Assembly: GCA_029261715.1 (NCBI GenBank)
Contig: JAJDAT010000020.1
Location: 62,001 to 126,000, forward strand
Reading direction: 5' to 3'
From: Nitrospinia bacterium
Lineage (GTDB): Bacteria > Nitrospinota > Nitrospinia > Nitrospinales > JAJDAT01
Length of the DNA: 64,000 bases
A program made the position numbers and the translations under genes. The first letter of the stretch is position 1. The number at the start of each line of letters is the position of its first letter. Of this stretch, positions 1 to 9,943 are shown one piece after another. The notes under the pieces are model-generated. The model saw nothing but the letters and a program-made list of their open reading frames with translations, ran no database searches and was not told the DNA's origin.

Positions 1-693
1 AACTTTATACAAAAAATAAATATTGGGTCCTTTTTATACAAAGCCTTGGTAGAACGGGGAAAAGATTTAAACGATTTTAAATCGTTTGCTCGAACCATAG
101 TGAATAAAAATGATCGTAAACAATCACTTAGACAGGCTATTGTTATTCGTGGTGTCGATTCTATACGGATAGATGTTTTATCTTTATTTAATCAGCCATT
201 AGGTGTTTTTATTCAAAAACCAAATCGAATTTTTCTTTTTGATCCTAGCGAAAATAAATATTATAAGGATAAAAAAGCTTTAAGCTTAATAGAGAAGCTT
301 CTAGGAATGGAGCTTAACTTTGAGGAGTTTACCCCTCTTGTTTCTGGAAATATTCCTTTTATTTACGAATTGACTCCTATGGATTCATGGATTTCTGAAG
401 ACGGTTCAACTTATAAATTATTCCTTCAGCCCGCAAGTTTGGAGTTTGATTTTACTGTGGAGATTGATGTTGAAACTCGAACTCCAAGAAAATTAACTAA
501 ATCAGTGGAAAATAAAGAAGTTTATAGTATTACTTGGGGAAATTTCAAAACAGTGGATGGGTATGATTTACCTCACCGTTTGAAATGGTCTAATAGTTAT
601 GGTAACGAAAGTTTAGTCGTAAAGCTTAATAAACCAGTTCCAAATACTGGGATAAAAGATTCTGCCTTTAATTTAAATATTCCACTAAATTGA
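1..693 (+). CDS. LolB-like outer-membrane lipoprotein insertion protein, 5' end outside window
   Basis: The frame is open from the first base, so the N-terminus (where a lipoprotein signal would be) is missing; an internal TTG at 46 is not a convincing start. About 230 residues are visible. The alternating beta-strand pattern and a segment around NQPLGVFI fit the LolA/LolB fold that carries lipoproteins to the outer membrane. Position supports this: in many Gram-negatives lolB lies directly upstream of ispE, and here the stop overlaps the ispE start. Sequence identity to LolB cannot be verified by eye, so a related periplasmic DUF family is possible. Confidence 0.5.
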   Translation, partial: NFIQKINIGSFLYKALVERGKDLNDFKSFARTIVNKNDRKQSLRQAIVIRGVDSIRIDVLSLFNQPLGVFIQKPNRIFLFDPSENKYYKDKKALSLIEKLLGMELNFEEFTPLVSGNIPFIYELTPMDSWISEDGSTYKLFLQPASLEFDFTVEIDVETRTPRKLTKSVENKEVYSITWGNFKTVDGYDLPHRLKWSNSYGNESLVVKLNKPVPNTGIKDSAFNLNIPLN

Positions 694-1601
694 TTCTAAA
701 AACTCCAGCTAAAATTAATTTTGGGCTTCAAGTTTTACACAAACGCCCTGATGGATTCCATGAGCTTGAAACAATACTTCAAATGATTGATTTATTTGAT
801 GAAATGGAGTTTCTTGCAGGTGATGGAGAAATAAAATTAATTTGTAACAAGCCAGAAATACCTGAAGATGAAAATAACTTGGTTTTTAAAGCGGCAAAGG
901 TATTAAGAGAAAGGTTTCCTGAAAAGACAAAATCAGGTGTAAACATTCAATTAAAAAAGAATATTCCTGCGGGAGCCGGACTCGGAGGGGGAAGTGGAAA
1001 TGCTGCTTTAGCCCTCTTGGGCCTCAATAAATTTTGGGATCTTGGTTTGGGTTGTGAAGAGTTAATTCCATTTGCGGCTTCTTTAGGTTCTGATATACCG
1101 TTTTTTTTGGTTTCTCCTACAGCTTTAGGGACCGGGAGGGGAGATAAAATAGGTAAAATTGCGAGTCCTCGAAAAATTTCCGTTGTTATTGTTTTTCCAG
1201 GCTTTTCTATTTCAACCCCTTGGGTTTACCAAAACCTAAAATTAGAGTTGACAAAAAAGCAAAACAATATTAGCATTTTGCAAAAATTTTTATCCCAATC
1301 AGATATTTCGCAATTAGGGAATTCTCTTCAAAATCATTTGGAACCCGTTGTTTTTAATAAATATCCCGTTGTGAGGGAAATCAAGGACAGATTGTTAGAA
1401 ATAGGGGCTTGTGGGGCTTTGATGTCAGGTAGCGGCTCTGCAGTTTTTGGGGTTTTTGAAGACTCATTCAAAGCTAAGGAGGCATATGAAATGCTTCCAA
1501 AAGGTGAATGGTCTTCATATTTGACAGAAACGGTATCTAGTTTTGCTGAATTTTTGCCGGAATCTCTTATTGAATATTCCCAAAATATGAATTTAGGATA
1601 A
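690..1601 (+). CDS. ispE: 4-diphosphocytidyl-2-C-methyl-D-erythritol kinase
   Basis: GHMP-family kinase phosphorylating CDP-methylerythritol in the non-mevalonate isoprenoid pathway; cytoplasmic. The N-terminus PAKINFGLQV and the glycine-rich ATP loop PAGAGLGGGSGNAA (about residues 91-104) are family signatures, and a C-terminal GALMSGSGSAVFG motif is present. At 303 residues the length is normal. The start is a TTG at 690 whose bases overlap the TGA of the upstream gene, implying translational coupling. It heads the ispE / tRNA-Gln / prs / rplY / pth neighbourhood. Confidence 0.95.
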   Translation: MILKTPAKINFGLQVLHKRPDGFHELETILQMIDLFDEMEFLAGDGEIKLICNKPEIPEDENNLVFKAAKVLRERFPEKTKSGVNIQLKKNIPAGAGLGGGSGNAALALLGLNKFWDLGLGCEELIPFAASLGSDIPFFLVSPTALGTGRGDKIGKIASPRKISVVIVFPGFSISTPWVYQNLKLELTKKQNNISILQKFLSQSDISQLGNSLQNHLEPVVFNKYPVVREIKDRLLEIGACGALMSGSGSAVFGVFEDSFKAKEAYEMLPKGEWSSYLTETVSSFAEFLPESLIEYSQNMNLG

Positions 1602-1813
1602 AAGTCTCCCTTCGGTTTTGGCGTGGCCGGATATATCGGGAAAAAACATAAGCCGGTCGGGATAATAGGCATTCATTTCGCGCAGAGATTGGAAGTAGGC
1701 AAAACTGGAAAAAGCCTTAAGGCAGGCTAAGCTGAGCCATCCTCCCGATTTAAACGATTCAATTTAAACGCGAATATTTATAGCTTTTATTTTAAAAGCT
1801 TTTAACGAATTAT
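1602..1813. other. Intergenic region between ispE and tRNA-Gln, unassigned
   Basis: About 210 bases without a convincing gene. The first 140 bases are richer in G and C than the surroundings and contain a short palindrome at 1714-1723, while the last 70 are very AT-rich and probably hold the promoter for the tRNA-Gln/prs transcript. No riboswitch family or small RNA was recognised; some related genomes carry spoVG here, but no SpoVG-like frame is visible. Confidence 0.4.
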
Positions 1814-1885
1814 TGGGGCGTCGACAAGCGGTAAGTCACAGGATTTTGATTCCTGCATGCGGAGGTTCGAATCCTCCCGCCCCAG
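1814..1885 (+). tRNA. tRNA-Gln (anticodon TTG)
   Basis: A complete cloverleaf can be drawn: acceptor stem TGGGGCG paired with CGCCCCA, D-stem GACA/GTCA, anticodon stem CAGGA/TCCTG around loop TTTTGAT (anticodon TTG), T-stem GGAGG/CCTCC with loop TTCGAAT, discriminator G. The CCA end is not encoded. It ends only 18 bases before the prs ATG, so it is probably cotranscribed with prs. The ispE / tRNA-Gln / prs order is seen in Deltaproteobacteria. Confidence 0.95.
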
Positions 1886-1903
1886 TCAACTTATTTTATA
1901 AAA

Positions 1904-2857
1904 ATGACTAGTCAAAACGGAAAAGTCCTTATTTTTTCAGGTAGGGCCAACCTAGAGCTTGCGGAAGAAATTAGCGGCTGCATGGGTGTTTCTCTTGGAA
2001 AAACCGTTCTAAAAAACTTCTCTGATGACGAAATTTATTTTCGCATCGAAGAGAATGTTCGAGGTGGGGACGTTTTTGTTGTTCAACCAACCTGTAACCC
2101 TGGCAATGTCCATATTATGGAATTGCTAATTATGATTGATGCATTTAAGCGAGCGTCGGCAAAACGAATTACAGCTGTAATTCCATATTATGGTTATGGC
2201 CGCCAAGATCGAAAATGCGAGCCAAGAGTTCCGATTAGCTCCAAGCTTGTGGCTGATTTGCTTCATACAGGGGGAACGCATCGAGTTTTGACTGTTGATT
2301 TACACGCTGGACAAATTCAGGGTTTTTTTGACATTCCTGTGGATCATTTGTACGCTATGAGTGTACTGATCCCATATATGAAGTCAGAATTTGATCCTGG
2401 AAACTTAGTAATTATTTCTCCAGATGCGGGAGGCGTAGAGCGAGCTCGAGCTTATGCAAAAAGATTAGGAGCCGGGCTTGCAATTATAGATAAGAGAAGA
2501 GAAGTGATCAATGAAGCTAAAGCGATGCATATTATTGGCGAAGTAAAGGGTAAAGTCGCTATAGTTGTTGATGATATGGTTGATACGGCTGGTACGCTTA
2601 TTGAGGCGACAAACGCTGTTATGGATGAAGGGGCTTTGGAAGTTCACGCTTGTTGTAGTCACCCTGTCCTTTCTGGTCCAGCCAACGACAGAATTTTGAA
2701 GTCGTCTTTAAAATCATTGATTACCACAAATACCATTCCTCTCAAAGGGGATTTAAAGAATAACCCGAAAATTAAAGTGCTTTCTGTTGCTCCCCTACTT
2801 GCGGAAGCTATATTAAGAATTCATCAAGAAAGCTCTGTTAGTTCATTATTTGAATAG
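1904..2857 (+). CDS. prs: Ribose-phosphate pyrophosphokinase (PRPP synthetase)
   Basis: Makes 5-phosphoribosyl-1-pyrophosphate from ribose-5-phosphate and ATP, feeding purine, pyrimidine, His, Trp and NAD synthesis. The 317-residue protein shows the class I pattern: [10 protein letters not shown] near the N-terminus, [11 protein letters not shown] flexible-loop region around residue 87, the metal-binding segment [12 protein letters not shown], and the PRPP-binding loop [12 protein letters not shown] near residue 215. ATG start 18 bases after tRNA-Gln; rplY follows after 18 bases, so tRNA, prs, rplY and pth are likely one transcript. Confidence 0.97.
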   Translation: MTSQNGKVLIFSGRANLELAEEISGCMGVSLGKTVLKNFSDDEIYFRIEENVRGGDVFVVQPTCNPGNVHIMELLIMIDAFKRASAKRITAVIPYYGYGRQDRKCEPRVPISSKLVADLLHTGGTHRVLTVDLHAGQIQGFFDIPVDHLYAMSVLIPYMKSEFDPGNLVIISPDAGGVERARAYAKRLGAGLAIIDKRREVINEAKAMHIIGEVKGKVAIVVDDMVDTAGTLIEATNAVMDEGALEVHACCSHPVLSGPANDRILKSSLKSLITTNTIPLKGDLKNNPKIKVLSVAPLLAEAILRIHQESSVSSLFE

Positions 2858-2875
2858 CAATTAAAGGAAAAAAAC

Positions 2876-3511
2876 ATGTCAACAACCGTAAATGGAAGCT
2901 TAAGAAAGGACACCGGAAAGCGTTCTACTAAACAAGTGCGCCAAGAAGGAAACTTACCCGCAGTATTATATGGCCAAAAGGATGTTTTACCCTTGGCTGT
3001 CAATCCTAAAGAGTTGATGAAGCTAATTAAGCAAAAAGGTCATAATGTAGTGATTGATTTGGCTATTGCGGGCGATTCCTCTCCGAGTCGTAAGGTAATG
3101 TTAAAAGATTGGCAAAGACATCCACTGCGGGAACTATGGGTCCATGCCGATTTTTATGAGTTGGATATGTCTGAAATGATTAGGATTCAAGTTCCGGTTA
3201 TTTTGGAAGGTGTATCTCCCGGGGAGAAGAAAGGTGGTGTTTTAAACCACGCAATCCGGAACATCGATTTATCTTGTTTACCTGGGGATATTCCTGAAAA
3301 CATTAAGGTATCAATTTCTGAATTGGAGATTGGGCAAGCTATTCATATTTCTGACTTGAATTTACCAGAGAAACTAAAGGTTTTTGCTTCGTCTTCTGCG
3401 ACTGTGGTCTTAGTTCAGCAAGAAAAACGCGCTGCAGCTAAAGCCGAAGGAGAAGGAACTGAAGGAGATGCAGCCTCAGCAACAGCCGAGCCTAAAAAGG
3501 AAGAAGGATAG
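2876..3511 (+). CDS. rplY: 50S ribosomal protein L25, general stress (Ctc/TL5) type
   Basis: Binds 5S rRNA in the large subunit. The protein has the two-domain Ctc/TL5 form (211 residues), longer than the roughly 95-residue E. coli L25: an N-terminal 5S-binding domain with LPAVLYG and HNVVIDL, then a beta-domain containing the LEGVSPGEKKGGVLN motif. The tail (about residues 180-211) is Ala/Glu-rich and low complexity. An AAAGGA ribosome binding site precedes the ATG. It sits between prs and pth, its usual partners. Confidence 0.95.
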   Translation: MSTTVNGSLRKDTGKRSTKQVRQEGNLPAVLYGQKDVLPLAVNPKELMKLIKQKGHNVVIDLAIAGDSSPSRKVMLKDWQRHPLRELWVHADFYELDMSEMIRIQVPVILEGVSPGEKKGGVLNHAIRNIDLSCLPGDIPENIKVSISELEIGQAIHISDLNLPEKLKVFASSSATVVLVQQEKRAAAKAEGEGTEGDAASATAEPKKEEG

Positions 3512-3557
3512 TCTGATATTTATCGATTTCTTCCAGGTTTTCTAAAAAATTAGCGTT

Positions 3558-4127
3558 GTGTTTATTATCCTTGGTTTGGGTAATCCCGGGTTAGAATATG
3601 AATCAACCCGTCATAACATTGGTTTTATGGTAGTAGACGCTTTGGCTGAAAAGCATAATATAAAGTTTTCAGAATTGGTTGGGAACTGTGTTTATGGAGA
3701 TGGAGAGATAAAAAGTATTCCGGTTAGAATCGGAAAACCAATGACATATATGAATGAAAGTGGGGTTGCGGCTAAAGCGATTCTTTCAGTCTCAGGTTTA
3801 TCCCCTAATCGTTTGATTGTTGCTCATGATGAAATTGATTTTATTTTTGGGAAAATTAAGGTAAAGCACAAAGGTGGCGATGCAGGGCAACGTGGCATTC
3901 GCTCAATTATTTACCGGTTAAAGGACGACCAATTTTCCAGAATTCGAGTTGGAGTAGGAAGGCCTGAAGGTAGTCAGGACGTTGTTGATTTTTTATTGTC
4001 CTCATTTGAGAAAGATGAATGGCCTGAAGTAAAAATTATTATTGAACGTGCTGTTGAGACTATTGGAATAACTTTAGAAGATTTAAATCGAAAAATAAAT
4101 AATTCGGAGGAAGAGGAAGAATGCTAA
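3558..4127 (+). CDS. pth: Peptidyl-tRNA hydrolase
   Basis: Recycles tRNAs by hydrolysing the ester bond of peptidyl-tRNA released from stalled ribosomes. The N-terminal [19 protein letters not shown] contains the catalytic His, followed by PMTYMNESG and the HDEIDF strand. Length 189 matches the family. The start is a GTG at 3558, needed to keep the first beta-strand ([10 protein letters not shown]). The last codons (a run of Glu) overlap the start of hppA by 7 bases, so translation is probably coupled. Confidence 0.95.
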   Translation: MFIILGLGNPGLEYESTRHNIGFMVVDALAEKHNIKFSELVGNCVYGDGEIKSIPVRIGKPMTYMNESGVAAKAILSVSGLSPNRLIVAHDEIDFIFGKIKVKHKGGDAGQRGIRSIIYRLKDDQFSRIRVGVGRPEGSQDVVDFLLSSFEKDEWPEVKIIIERAVETIGITLEDLNRKINNSEEEEEC

Positions 4128-6196
4128 AGGAATACAAAGGGGAACTTATTTTTGTCGCCGTTTCCTTGATCGTTTATTTTATTTTTGCCGCATTTGGCGC
4201 ATCGGAAAATTTCGCCTATTTGGCTGTTGTTTTTGGTTTTTTTGGATTATGCGTTGCGTGGAAAATTTATGAATATGTTGATGACCATTCTGATGGAAAT
4301 GAGCGAATGGTTGAAATTGCGGATTCCATCCATGAAGGCGCTATGGTATTTCTTTCCAGAGAATACAAAATTTTAGCCTATTTTGTGGGGTTTGTTTTCC
4401 TCTTATTAGTAGTTGTTATTAGCTTTCAAAAAGGACTTTGGATAGGGATTTGGACAGCGGTAGCTTATGCTGTTGGAGCGGGTTGTTCTATGTTGGCGGG
4501 ATTTTTTGGTATGAACGCGGCAACATCGGCTAATGTTCGAACCTCTCAAGCGGCTAATGAAGGCGGTCAAGCCCCAGCGCTTTCCGTTGCTTTTAATGGC
4601 GGTGCTGTTATGGGGCTTTGTGTCGCTAGTTTAGGTTTGGTAGGCGTTGGCGGATTATTTTTACTGTTTGCTCGAGGAGATTCTGTTAGCGTAATTAGTG
4701 GCTTTGCTATGGGTGCTAGTTCAATTGCCTTATTTGCTCGTGTAGGCGGCGGAATTTATACAAAAATTGCGGATGTCGGTTCAGATTTAGTTGGTAAAGT
4801 TGAAGCTGGTATTCCAGAAGATGACCCTAGAAACCCAGGAGTTATTGCAGATAACGTTGGCGATTGTGTTGGTGATACTGCAGGACTTGGAGCTGACATT
4901 TTTGAGTCTTATTGTAGTTCAATGATTGCGGCTTTAGCTATTGGCGCGACAATGTCTTCAATGAGAATGGAGTACATGGCGCTACCAATTATCATCGCAA
5001 TGATTGGTTTAATTGCTTCGATTGTTGGTATTCGTTCTATAGCAGTATTAAAGCACATGGATCCTGCAGATGTTTTGCGCTACACCACTTTTATTAGCGC
5101 TGGCGCGATGCTTCTTGTATCTGCAATTGTGATAAAAATTATGCATCTTCCAATGGGTGTTTTCTGGGCTCTTACTTTTGGTTGTGTCGCAGGTATCGCC
5201 ATTGGATTAATCACTGAATACTATACGGCTGGACAGCCAGTTATTAAGATTGCTGAATCGAGTAAAACGGGTGTAGCTACAGTTATGATCACTGGATTAG
5301 CTGTTGCTATGGAAAGTACCGCTTTACCTGTTATGACAATTGCCACCGCAATTTATTTGGCTTCAGCTACTGCTGGTCTTTATGGCGTTGCATTGGCGGC
5401 TGTTGGCATGTTAGCTACAGTAGGGATTACCATGTCGGTAGACGCTTACGGGCCGATTGCCGATAACGCTGGCGGAATTTCTGAAATGGCTAAGCTTGGA
5501 CCAGAAACCCGAAAGATTACCGATGGGTTGGATGCTTTGGGAAATACCACTGCGGCTATTGGTAAAGGTTTCGCTATCGGTTCTGCGGCTCTCACGGCTC
5601 TTGCGTTATTCACCGCATTTTGCCAAGCAGCCCATATTACTTCTATTGATATTACTAAAACGACCGTAATTGTTGGGTTTTTTATTGGTGGGATGGTTCC
5701 TTATGTTGTTGCAGCAATGACAATGAACTCTGTAGGAAGAGGAGCTTTTGAGATGGTCGAAGAAATTCGACGTCAATTTAGGGAAATCCCAGGTCTTCTT
5801 GAAGGTACTGGAAAACCTGATACCGCAAAATGTGTCGACATTAGTACGGCGGCGGCTCTTCGAGAGATGATTGCTCCGGGTGTTATAGCATTTGCGATGC
5901 CAATTTTAATAGGTGTAGGGTTTGGAGCGGAAGCTTTGGGCGGAATGTTAGTTGGCGCAACTCTTTCAGGTGTTTTGTTAGCGTTGTTAATGTCAAATGG
6001 CGGTGGCGCTTGGGATAACGCTAAGAAATATGTTGAAGGCGGTATGCTTGGCGGTAAAGGATCGGAAGCTCATAAAGCTGTTGTAGTTGGCGATACTGTT
6101 GGAGATCCTTTGAAAGATACTTCTGGACCGGCTATGAACATCCTTATTAAGTTGATGTCCATTGTTTCTCTTGTATTGGCTCCAATGTTTATATAA
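4121..6196 (+). CDS. hppA: Membrane-bound ion-translocating pyrophosphatase, K+-dependent type
   Basis: Integral membrane pump that hydrolyses pyrophosphate to move H+ (or Na+) out of the cytoplasm. The 691-residue protein has about 16 membrane segments and the signature [11 protein letters not shown] followed by [15 protein letters not shown], which binds Mg-PPi, plus a second Asp cluster near the C-terminus ([11 protein letters not shown]). In [10 protein letters not shown] the residue after GNTTA is Ala rather than Lys, which in the known subfamilies marks K+-dependent enzymes; whether H+ or Na+ is pumped cannot be read by eye. It overlaps pth and is followed by a strong terminator. Confidence 0.95.
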   Translation: MLKEYKGELIFVAVSLIVYFIFAAFGASENFAYLAVVFGFFGLCVAWKIYEYVDDHSDGNERMVEIADSIHEGAMVFLSREYKILAYFVGFVFLLLVVVISFQKGLWIGIWTAVAYAVGAGCSMLAGFFGMNAATSANVRTSQAANEGGQAPALSVAFNGGAVMGLCVASLGLVGVGGLFLLFARGDSVSVISGFAMGASSIALFARVGGGIYTKIADVGSDLVGKVEAGIPEDDPRNPGVIADNVGDCVGDTAGLGADIFESYCSSMIAALAIGATMSSMRMEYMALPIIIAMIGLIASIVGIRSIAVLKHMDPADVLRYTTFISAGAMLLVSAIVIKIMHLPMGVFWALTFGCVAGIAIGLITEYYTAGQPVIKIAESSKTGVATVMITGLAVAMESTALPVMTIATAIYLASATAGLYGVALAAVGMLATVGITMSVDAYGPIADNAGGISEMAKLGPETRKITDGLDALGNTTAAIGKGFAIGSAALTALALFTAFCQAAHITSIDITKTTVIVGFFIGGMVPYVVAAMTMNSVGRGAFEMVEEIRRQFREIPGLLEGTGKPDTAKCVDISTAAALREMIAPGVIAFAMPILIGVGFGAEALGGMLVGATLSGVLLALLMSNGGGAWDNAKKYVEGGMLGGKGSEAHKAVVVGDTVGDPLKDTSGPAMNILIKLMSIVSLVLAPMFI

Positions 6197-6212
6197 ATAC
6201 TAGATACTTAAA

Positions 6213-6249
6213 AGCCAGGATGAGGTTTCCTCATCCTGGCTTTTTTTTT
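6213..6249 (+). terminator. Rho-independent terminator after hppA
   Basis: A perfect 13-bp stem (6213-6225 with 6229-6241) closes a TTT loop and runs into nine T residues. It ends the ispE-hppA transcript and lies just before the convergent pilB gene. Confidence 0.92.
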
Positions 6250-6304
6250 GAACCGTTTTTTAAATTATTCAGTTTTCGTGATTTTTTGCCACAGAAATTA
6301 ATTA

Positions 6305-8014
6305 TTAGGCGAAGGTGACGCGGTTTACTTCTTCAATGGTTGTGTATCCGCCAAGCACTTTGGAAAGAGCGTCTTGCCTAATAGTTTTAAGGCCTTGGGT
6401 TTTTTGAGCTATTTGTCTAATGGTCATTGGGGCAGCTTCTTTTAAAATCAGTTCGCGAATTTCATCTGTTATAACCAATACCTCAAATACTCCCATCCGA
6501 CCGGCATAACCGCTTCGTTTGCAAGCCTTACAACCCTCTCCTTTAAATAGAGTAATTTTCTTGTCTGTTCCGCGTGGATATAATTGGGCAACTTCGCTTC
6601 TATCTGGTTCGTAAGAAATCTTACAGGTTTTACAGATTTTTCGAACTAAACGCTGAGCTAAGACTCCTACAATAGACGAAGCTAATAAGAAAGGCTCAAC
6701 TCCCAAGTCAGAAAGCCGAGAAATTGCTCCAGCGGTATCGTTAGTATGAAGGGTACTTAGGACTAAATGTCCAGTTAGGGCCGCTTGAATAGCAATTTCA
6801 CTGGTTTCTCCATCCCGGATTTCCCCCACCATAATAATATCTGGATCTTGTCGCATAAGGGATCGTAACCCAGTGGCAAATGTGACGCCAGCTTTAGAAT
6901 TTACCTGGGTTTGGCGGATTCCTGGAAGTCGGTACTCAACAGGATCTTCGATAGTTTTAATATTCTTCCTATCGTCGTTGATTGCGCTTAAGGAACCATA
7001 TAAAGTTGTTGTTTTTCCACTACCTGTAGGGCCAGTTACGAGTATAACTCCATAAGGTTTATTCAAAAGGGTGGAAAATTTTTCTAAACTACTACCCATT
7101 AAACCGGAATCTTTTAAATCAACATTGAGTTTGCTTTTGTCTAGTATCCGGAGAACAACATTCTCGCCATATATCGTTGGGCAGGTAGAAACCCGTAGCT
7201 CAATTTCTTTACCCCCTAGTTTTGCAGAGAAGCCTCCGTCTTGAGGAGCTCTTGTCTCTGAGATATCCATATTAGCTAAAACCTTGATCCGTGAAATTAG
7301 GGCAGATTCTACTCCCTTTGGAGGGCTGGTGGCTTTAAAGAGAACGCCGTCTATTCTATAACGTATAGCAAGATCGCCTTCTTCAGGTTCTATATGAATA
7401 TCACTCGCTCCATCGTCCAAGGCTTGTTTTAAAACCATTTCTACTAATTTAGCTACGGGGGTGTCGGCAGTACCCTCTTCTAGGGCTGGAGCGGTTTCTC
7501 CTTCTAAAGCAGCTTGAGATTCTTCTTTTTTTACATCTAAGGCTCCGAGACTCTTCATTGCGGCATTTATGGATGCGGCGACTCCATAATGTTCTTGAAT
7601 GGCTCTATCAATATCTTCCTGACTTGCTACTGCAGTTTCCACATCCATCCCGGATTGAATAGTCACTTCATCTATAGCAAAAATATTCAGGGGGTTAGCC
7701 ATCGCAATATGTAATAAGCCGTCTTTAATTGCAATAGGCATTAGGTTGTGTCTTTCAGCGACTGCTTGATTTACTTTTGTAACTGCTTCCGCTTCTATTT
7801 TTACGTCTTGCATATCTAAAAACGGTATTCGCAGCTGTGCAGCTAAATTACTGAGCATCCGTTCTTCGGAAATAAATCGCATTTTAATTAGGATTTCTCC
7901 TAATTGACCGCCGTTTTGTTTTTGGTAGGCAAGGGCTTTACCTAATTGGTCTTGATCAATAGCGCCAGCTTGAATCAAAACGTCGCCTAACCTTAGTTTT
8001 TCTCGAATGGCCAT
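6305..8014 (-). CDS. pilB: Type IV pilus assembly ATPase (PilB/GspE family)
   Basis: Cytoplasmic hexameric ATPase that drives pilus extension. Order of parts: an N-terminal MshEN/T2SSE_N domain (to about residue 150, LGDVLIQAGAI), a linker, then the motor with Walker A GPTGSGKTTT, Asp-box/Walker B DPDIIMVGEIRD, a His box (LVLSTLHTND) and the tetra-Cys zinc site (CKTC and CKAC) before the C-terminus. 569 residues is typical of PilB. The pilus genes pilS, pilR and pilC and the pilins lie about 50 kb away in the same window, making PilB more likely than GspE, but sequence alone does not fully separate them. Confidence 0.88.
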   Translation of the reverse strand: MAIREKLRLGDVLIQAGAIDQDQLGKALAYQKQNGGQLGEILIKMRFISEERMLSNLAAQLRIPFLDMQDVKIEAEAVTKVNQAVAERHNLMPIAIKDGLLHIAMANPLNIFAIDEVTIQSGMDVETAVASQEDIDRAIQEHYGVAASINAAMKSLGALDVKKEESQAALEGETAPALEEGTADTPVAKLVEMVLKQALDDGASDIHIEPEEGDLAIRYRIDGVLFKATSPPKGVESALISRIKVLANMDISETRAPQDGGFSAKLGGKEIELRVSTCPTIYGENVVLRILDKSKLNVDLKDSGLMGSSLEKFSTLLNKPYGVILVTGPTGSGKTTTLYGSLSAINDDRKNIKTIEDPVEYRLPGIRQTQVNSKAGVTFATGLRSLMRQDPDIIMVGEIRDGETSEIAIQAALTGHLVLSTLHTNDTAGAISRLSDLGVEPFLLASSIVGVLAQRLVRKICKTCKISYEPDRSEVAQLYPRGTDKKITLFKGEGCKACKRSGYAGRMGVFEVLVITDEIRELILKEAAPMTIRQIAQKTQGLKTIRQDALSKVLGGYTTIEEVNRVTFA

Positions 8015-8213
8015 GACGGAATTGGGTTTATTAATTAAAGAATTTTTAATGAATTGGCCAAAAGCTCTTACTTTTAAGAACCATTGCCGCTAATAATTTT
8101 TACCGAAAAATTTGCCGATCGGAAAAACTTTCCTCTCGAAAAACGATCTTAAAGTACTAGCAAGAAGTAAATAAAACCTTTTATTTATAAAGGTTTAGTG
8201 AGTCTTATTTTTT

Positions 8214-8230
8214 TTGGCATATCTTTTGCT
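8214..8230 (+). promoter_or_regulatory. Sigma-54-type promoter of the fliK-flgD-flgE operon
   Basis: TTGGCATATCTTTTGCT matches the -24/-12 consensus with GG and GC at exactly the required spacing. It lies about 50 bases before the fliK GTG. Sigma-54 control of hook genes is common in polarly flagellated bacteria. The TTAGTAATGG just downstream recurs downstream of the pilin promoter at 63.5 kb. Confidence 0.8.
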
Positions 8231-8278
8231 TTAGTAATGGCAAGTAAAAAAAATGGAACCAAAGTTTAGGAAAAAACA

Positions 8279-9907
8279 GTGGACGTAAAAAACAACATAG
8301 TCGCATTACTTCAACCTCTAGCCCCGGCGGGAAACAACTTCGCAGTTGATAAGAAGCCTGGGTTCGATGAAGAGAACAGTTTCTCAAATATTTTAGAAGA
8401 AGCGACCACTAAAGTCAAACAAGCCGAAGAGAAGGCTGAAGGCCGGTCTGACGATGAAAATAAATCATCTAAAACTGAAGAAAAAAGCCAAGACTCTAAA
8501 ACGTCCGAAGAAACTAAAGGTTCAGATGAAAAGCAAGTTAATGATCAAGAATCCCAAACTGTAGATTCCTCTAAAGAATCTTCCGATTCGGTAAAAGATA
8601 CTTCAGCTACTCAGCAACCGACTGCCACTAATTCTACAGAAGTAAATGTAAATTCCGAAAATACCCAAGACGCTATTGTTCAACAACTTCAAGCTTTAGG
8701 GTTAGAACCAGAGCAAATCCAAAGTTTTTTAAATTTGTTTGATATCAATGAAGCTACTGAAATTTCAAATGATTTTCTTGAAGCTTTAGATACTCAACTC
8801 AATCTGTTCCAAAAAGCTTCCGATGGCGAGACGCTCCCGGCCGTTCCAGTTGAAAATTCTAATCTTTCATCTTTAAAAGCTAGAGAAAAGTTAGCCGCAG
8901 ATTTTTTAAGAAGTGCTGGGATAGAAAATAAAGAAGCCGCAGATTTAGCTCGAAAAATGATTCAAGTTAAAACGGGAGAAACTGTTTTATCCGACAGCAC
9001 GGCAATCGCAACAGAAGCTTCTTCATCAGATAATTCTTTGGAAGCTCTTTTAGGGTTTTTGAAAGAACCAATTCAAAAAGAAATTTCAAATAAAGAACAA
9101 ATCGTTAAATTAGACAAAGCTTCTAACGCAGAGCAGGTTAAGCAGTCTGAAAATTTAACAGCTGCAATAAAAGCGGCGGGAGCTCAAGCAACAGAAAACG
9201 TCGAGATTACCGCTCCAAGAATTCAAACTCAAGATCCTTTAGCAAAAATCTTTGAGCAAGTTCAATTTCAAACTGCTTCAACTGAAGAAGGCGGTTTGAA
9301 GCCAGTTATGGCTGGATTCCAAAATCCCGCAGATAACGGTCCTTTTATGGATTTGACCAGCCCGAAAACTTCGCCAGAGTTTATGATTCAAAATGCCGCT
9401 AAAGTTAACGAGAATTTTTCTTCCACATTGAATGAAGCGAAAGCGACCGCAAATTCAAAAGGACTGCCAAACGGAGTTACGGAGAAAAGTGTAGTTGAGC
9501 AAGTGGTTCAGAAGTTTGCGATCAAAGGAACTGATAATCAAAACGAAATAAAAATTAAATTAGACCCTCCCGCTCTTGGAACAATACGAATGAACATTAA
9601 CACTGCGGGAGATTCAGTTAAAACAACGATCATTGCGGAAAACCAAGCGGTAAAACAAGCTATTGAAGCCAATTTGAATCAACTAAAAGATTCATTCACA
9701 AACCAAGGAATGAAAATTGAAAGTTTCGAAGTAATGGTTGGCGGCGAGCCTGGATTTAAAGAAAATCGCCAACATCAGTCCCAAGGCGGTAATTTTGGAA
9801 ATTCAAATAAGACTGGATTTGATCAAGAAGCGGTAGAAACAAATTTGGCCGGAGCTTATCCATCCCGATACGATGTGAGCCCGGGTGGCGTGAGCGTAAT
9901 TGTTTAA
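8279..9907 (+). CDS. fliK: Flagellar hook-length control protein
   Basis: Molecular ruler that sets hook length and switches flagellar export specificity. The first 400 residues are poorly conserved, Glu/Lys/Ser/Gln-rich and extended, as expected for the ruler; the C-terminal Flg_hook domain is recognisable from about residue 430 (IKLDPPALGTIRM, then ANLNQLKDSFTNQGM). 542 residues is within the wide range of the family. The GTG at 8279 is chosen because it follows an AGGA ribosome binding site; flgD and flgE follow on the same strand. Confidence 0.88.
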   Translation: MDVKNNIVALLQPLAPAGNNFAVDKKPGFDEENSFSNILEEATTKVKQAEEKAEGRSDDENKSSKTEEKSQDSKTSEETKGSDEKQVNDQESQTVDSSKESSDSVKDTSATQQPTATNSTEVNVNSENTQDAIVQQLQALGLEPEQIQSFLNLFDINEATEISNDFLEALDTQLNLFQKASDGETLPAVPVENSNLSSLKAREKLAADFLRSAGIENKEAADLARKMIQVKTGETVLSDSTAIATEASSSDNSLEALLGFLKEPIQKEISNKEQIVKLDKASNAEQVKQSENLTAAIKAAGAQATENVEITAPRIQTQDPLAKIFEQVQFQTASTEEGGLKPVMAGFQNPADNGPFMDLTSPKTSPEFMIQNAAKVNENFSSTLNEAKATANSKGLPNGVTEKSVVEQVVQKFAIKGTDNQNEIKIKLDPPALGTIRMNINTAGDSVKTTIIAENQAVKQAIEANLNQLKDSFTNQGMKIESFEVMVGGEPGFKENRQHQSQGGNFGNSNKTGFDQEAVETNLAGAYPSRYDVSPGGVSVIV

Positions 9908-9943
9908 ATAAAATCAAAAGTAAGATTTAAACGGAGCAAAAAA

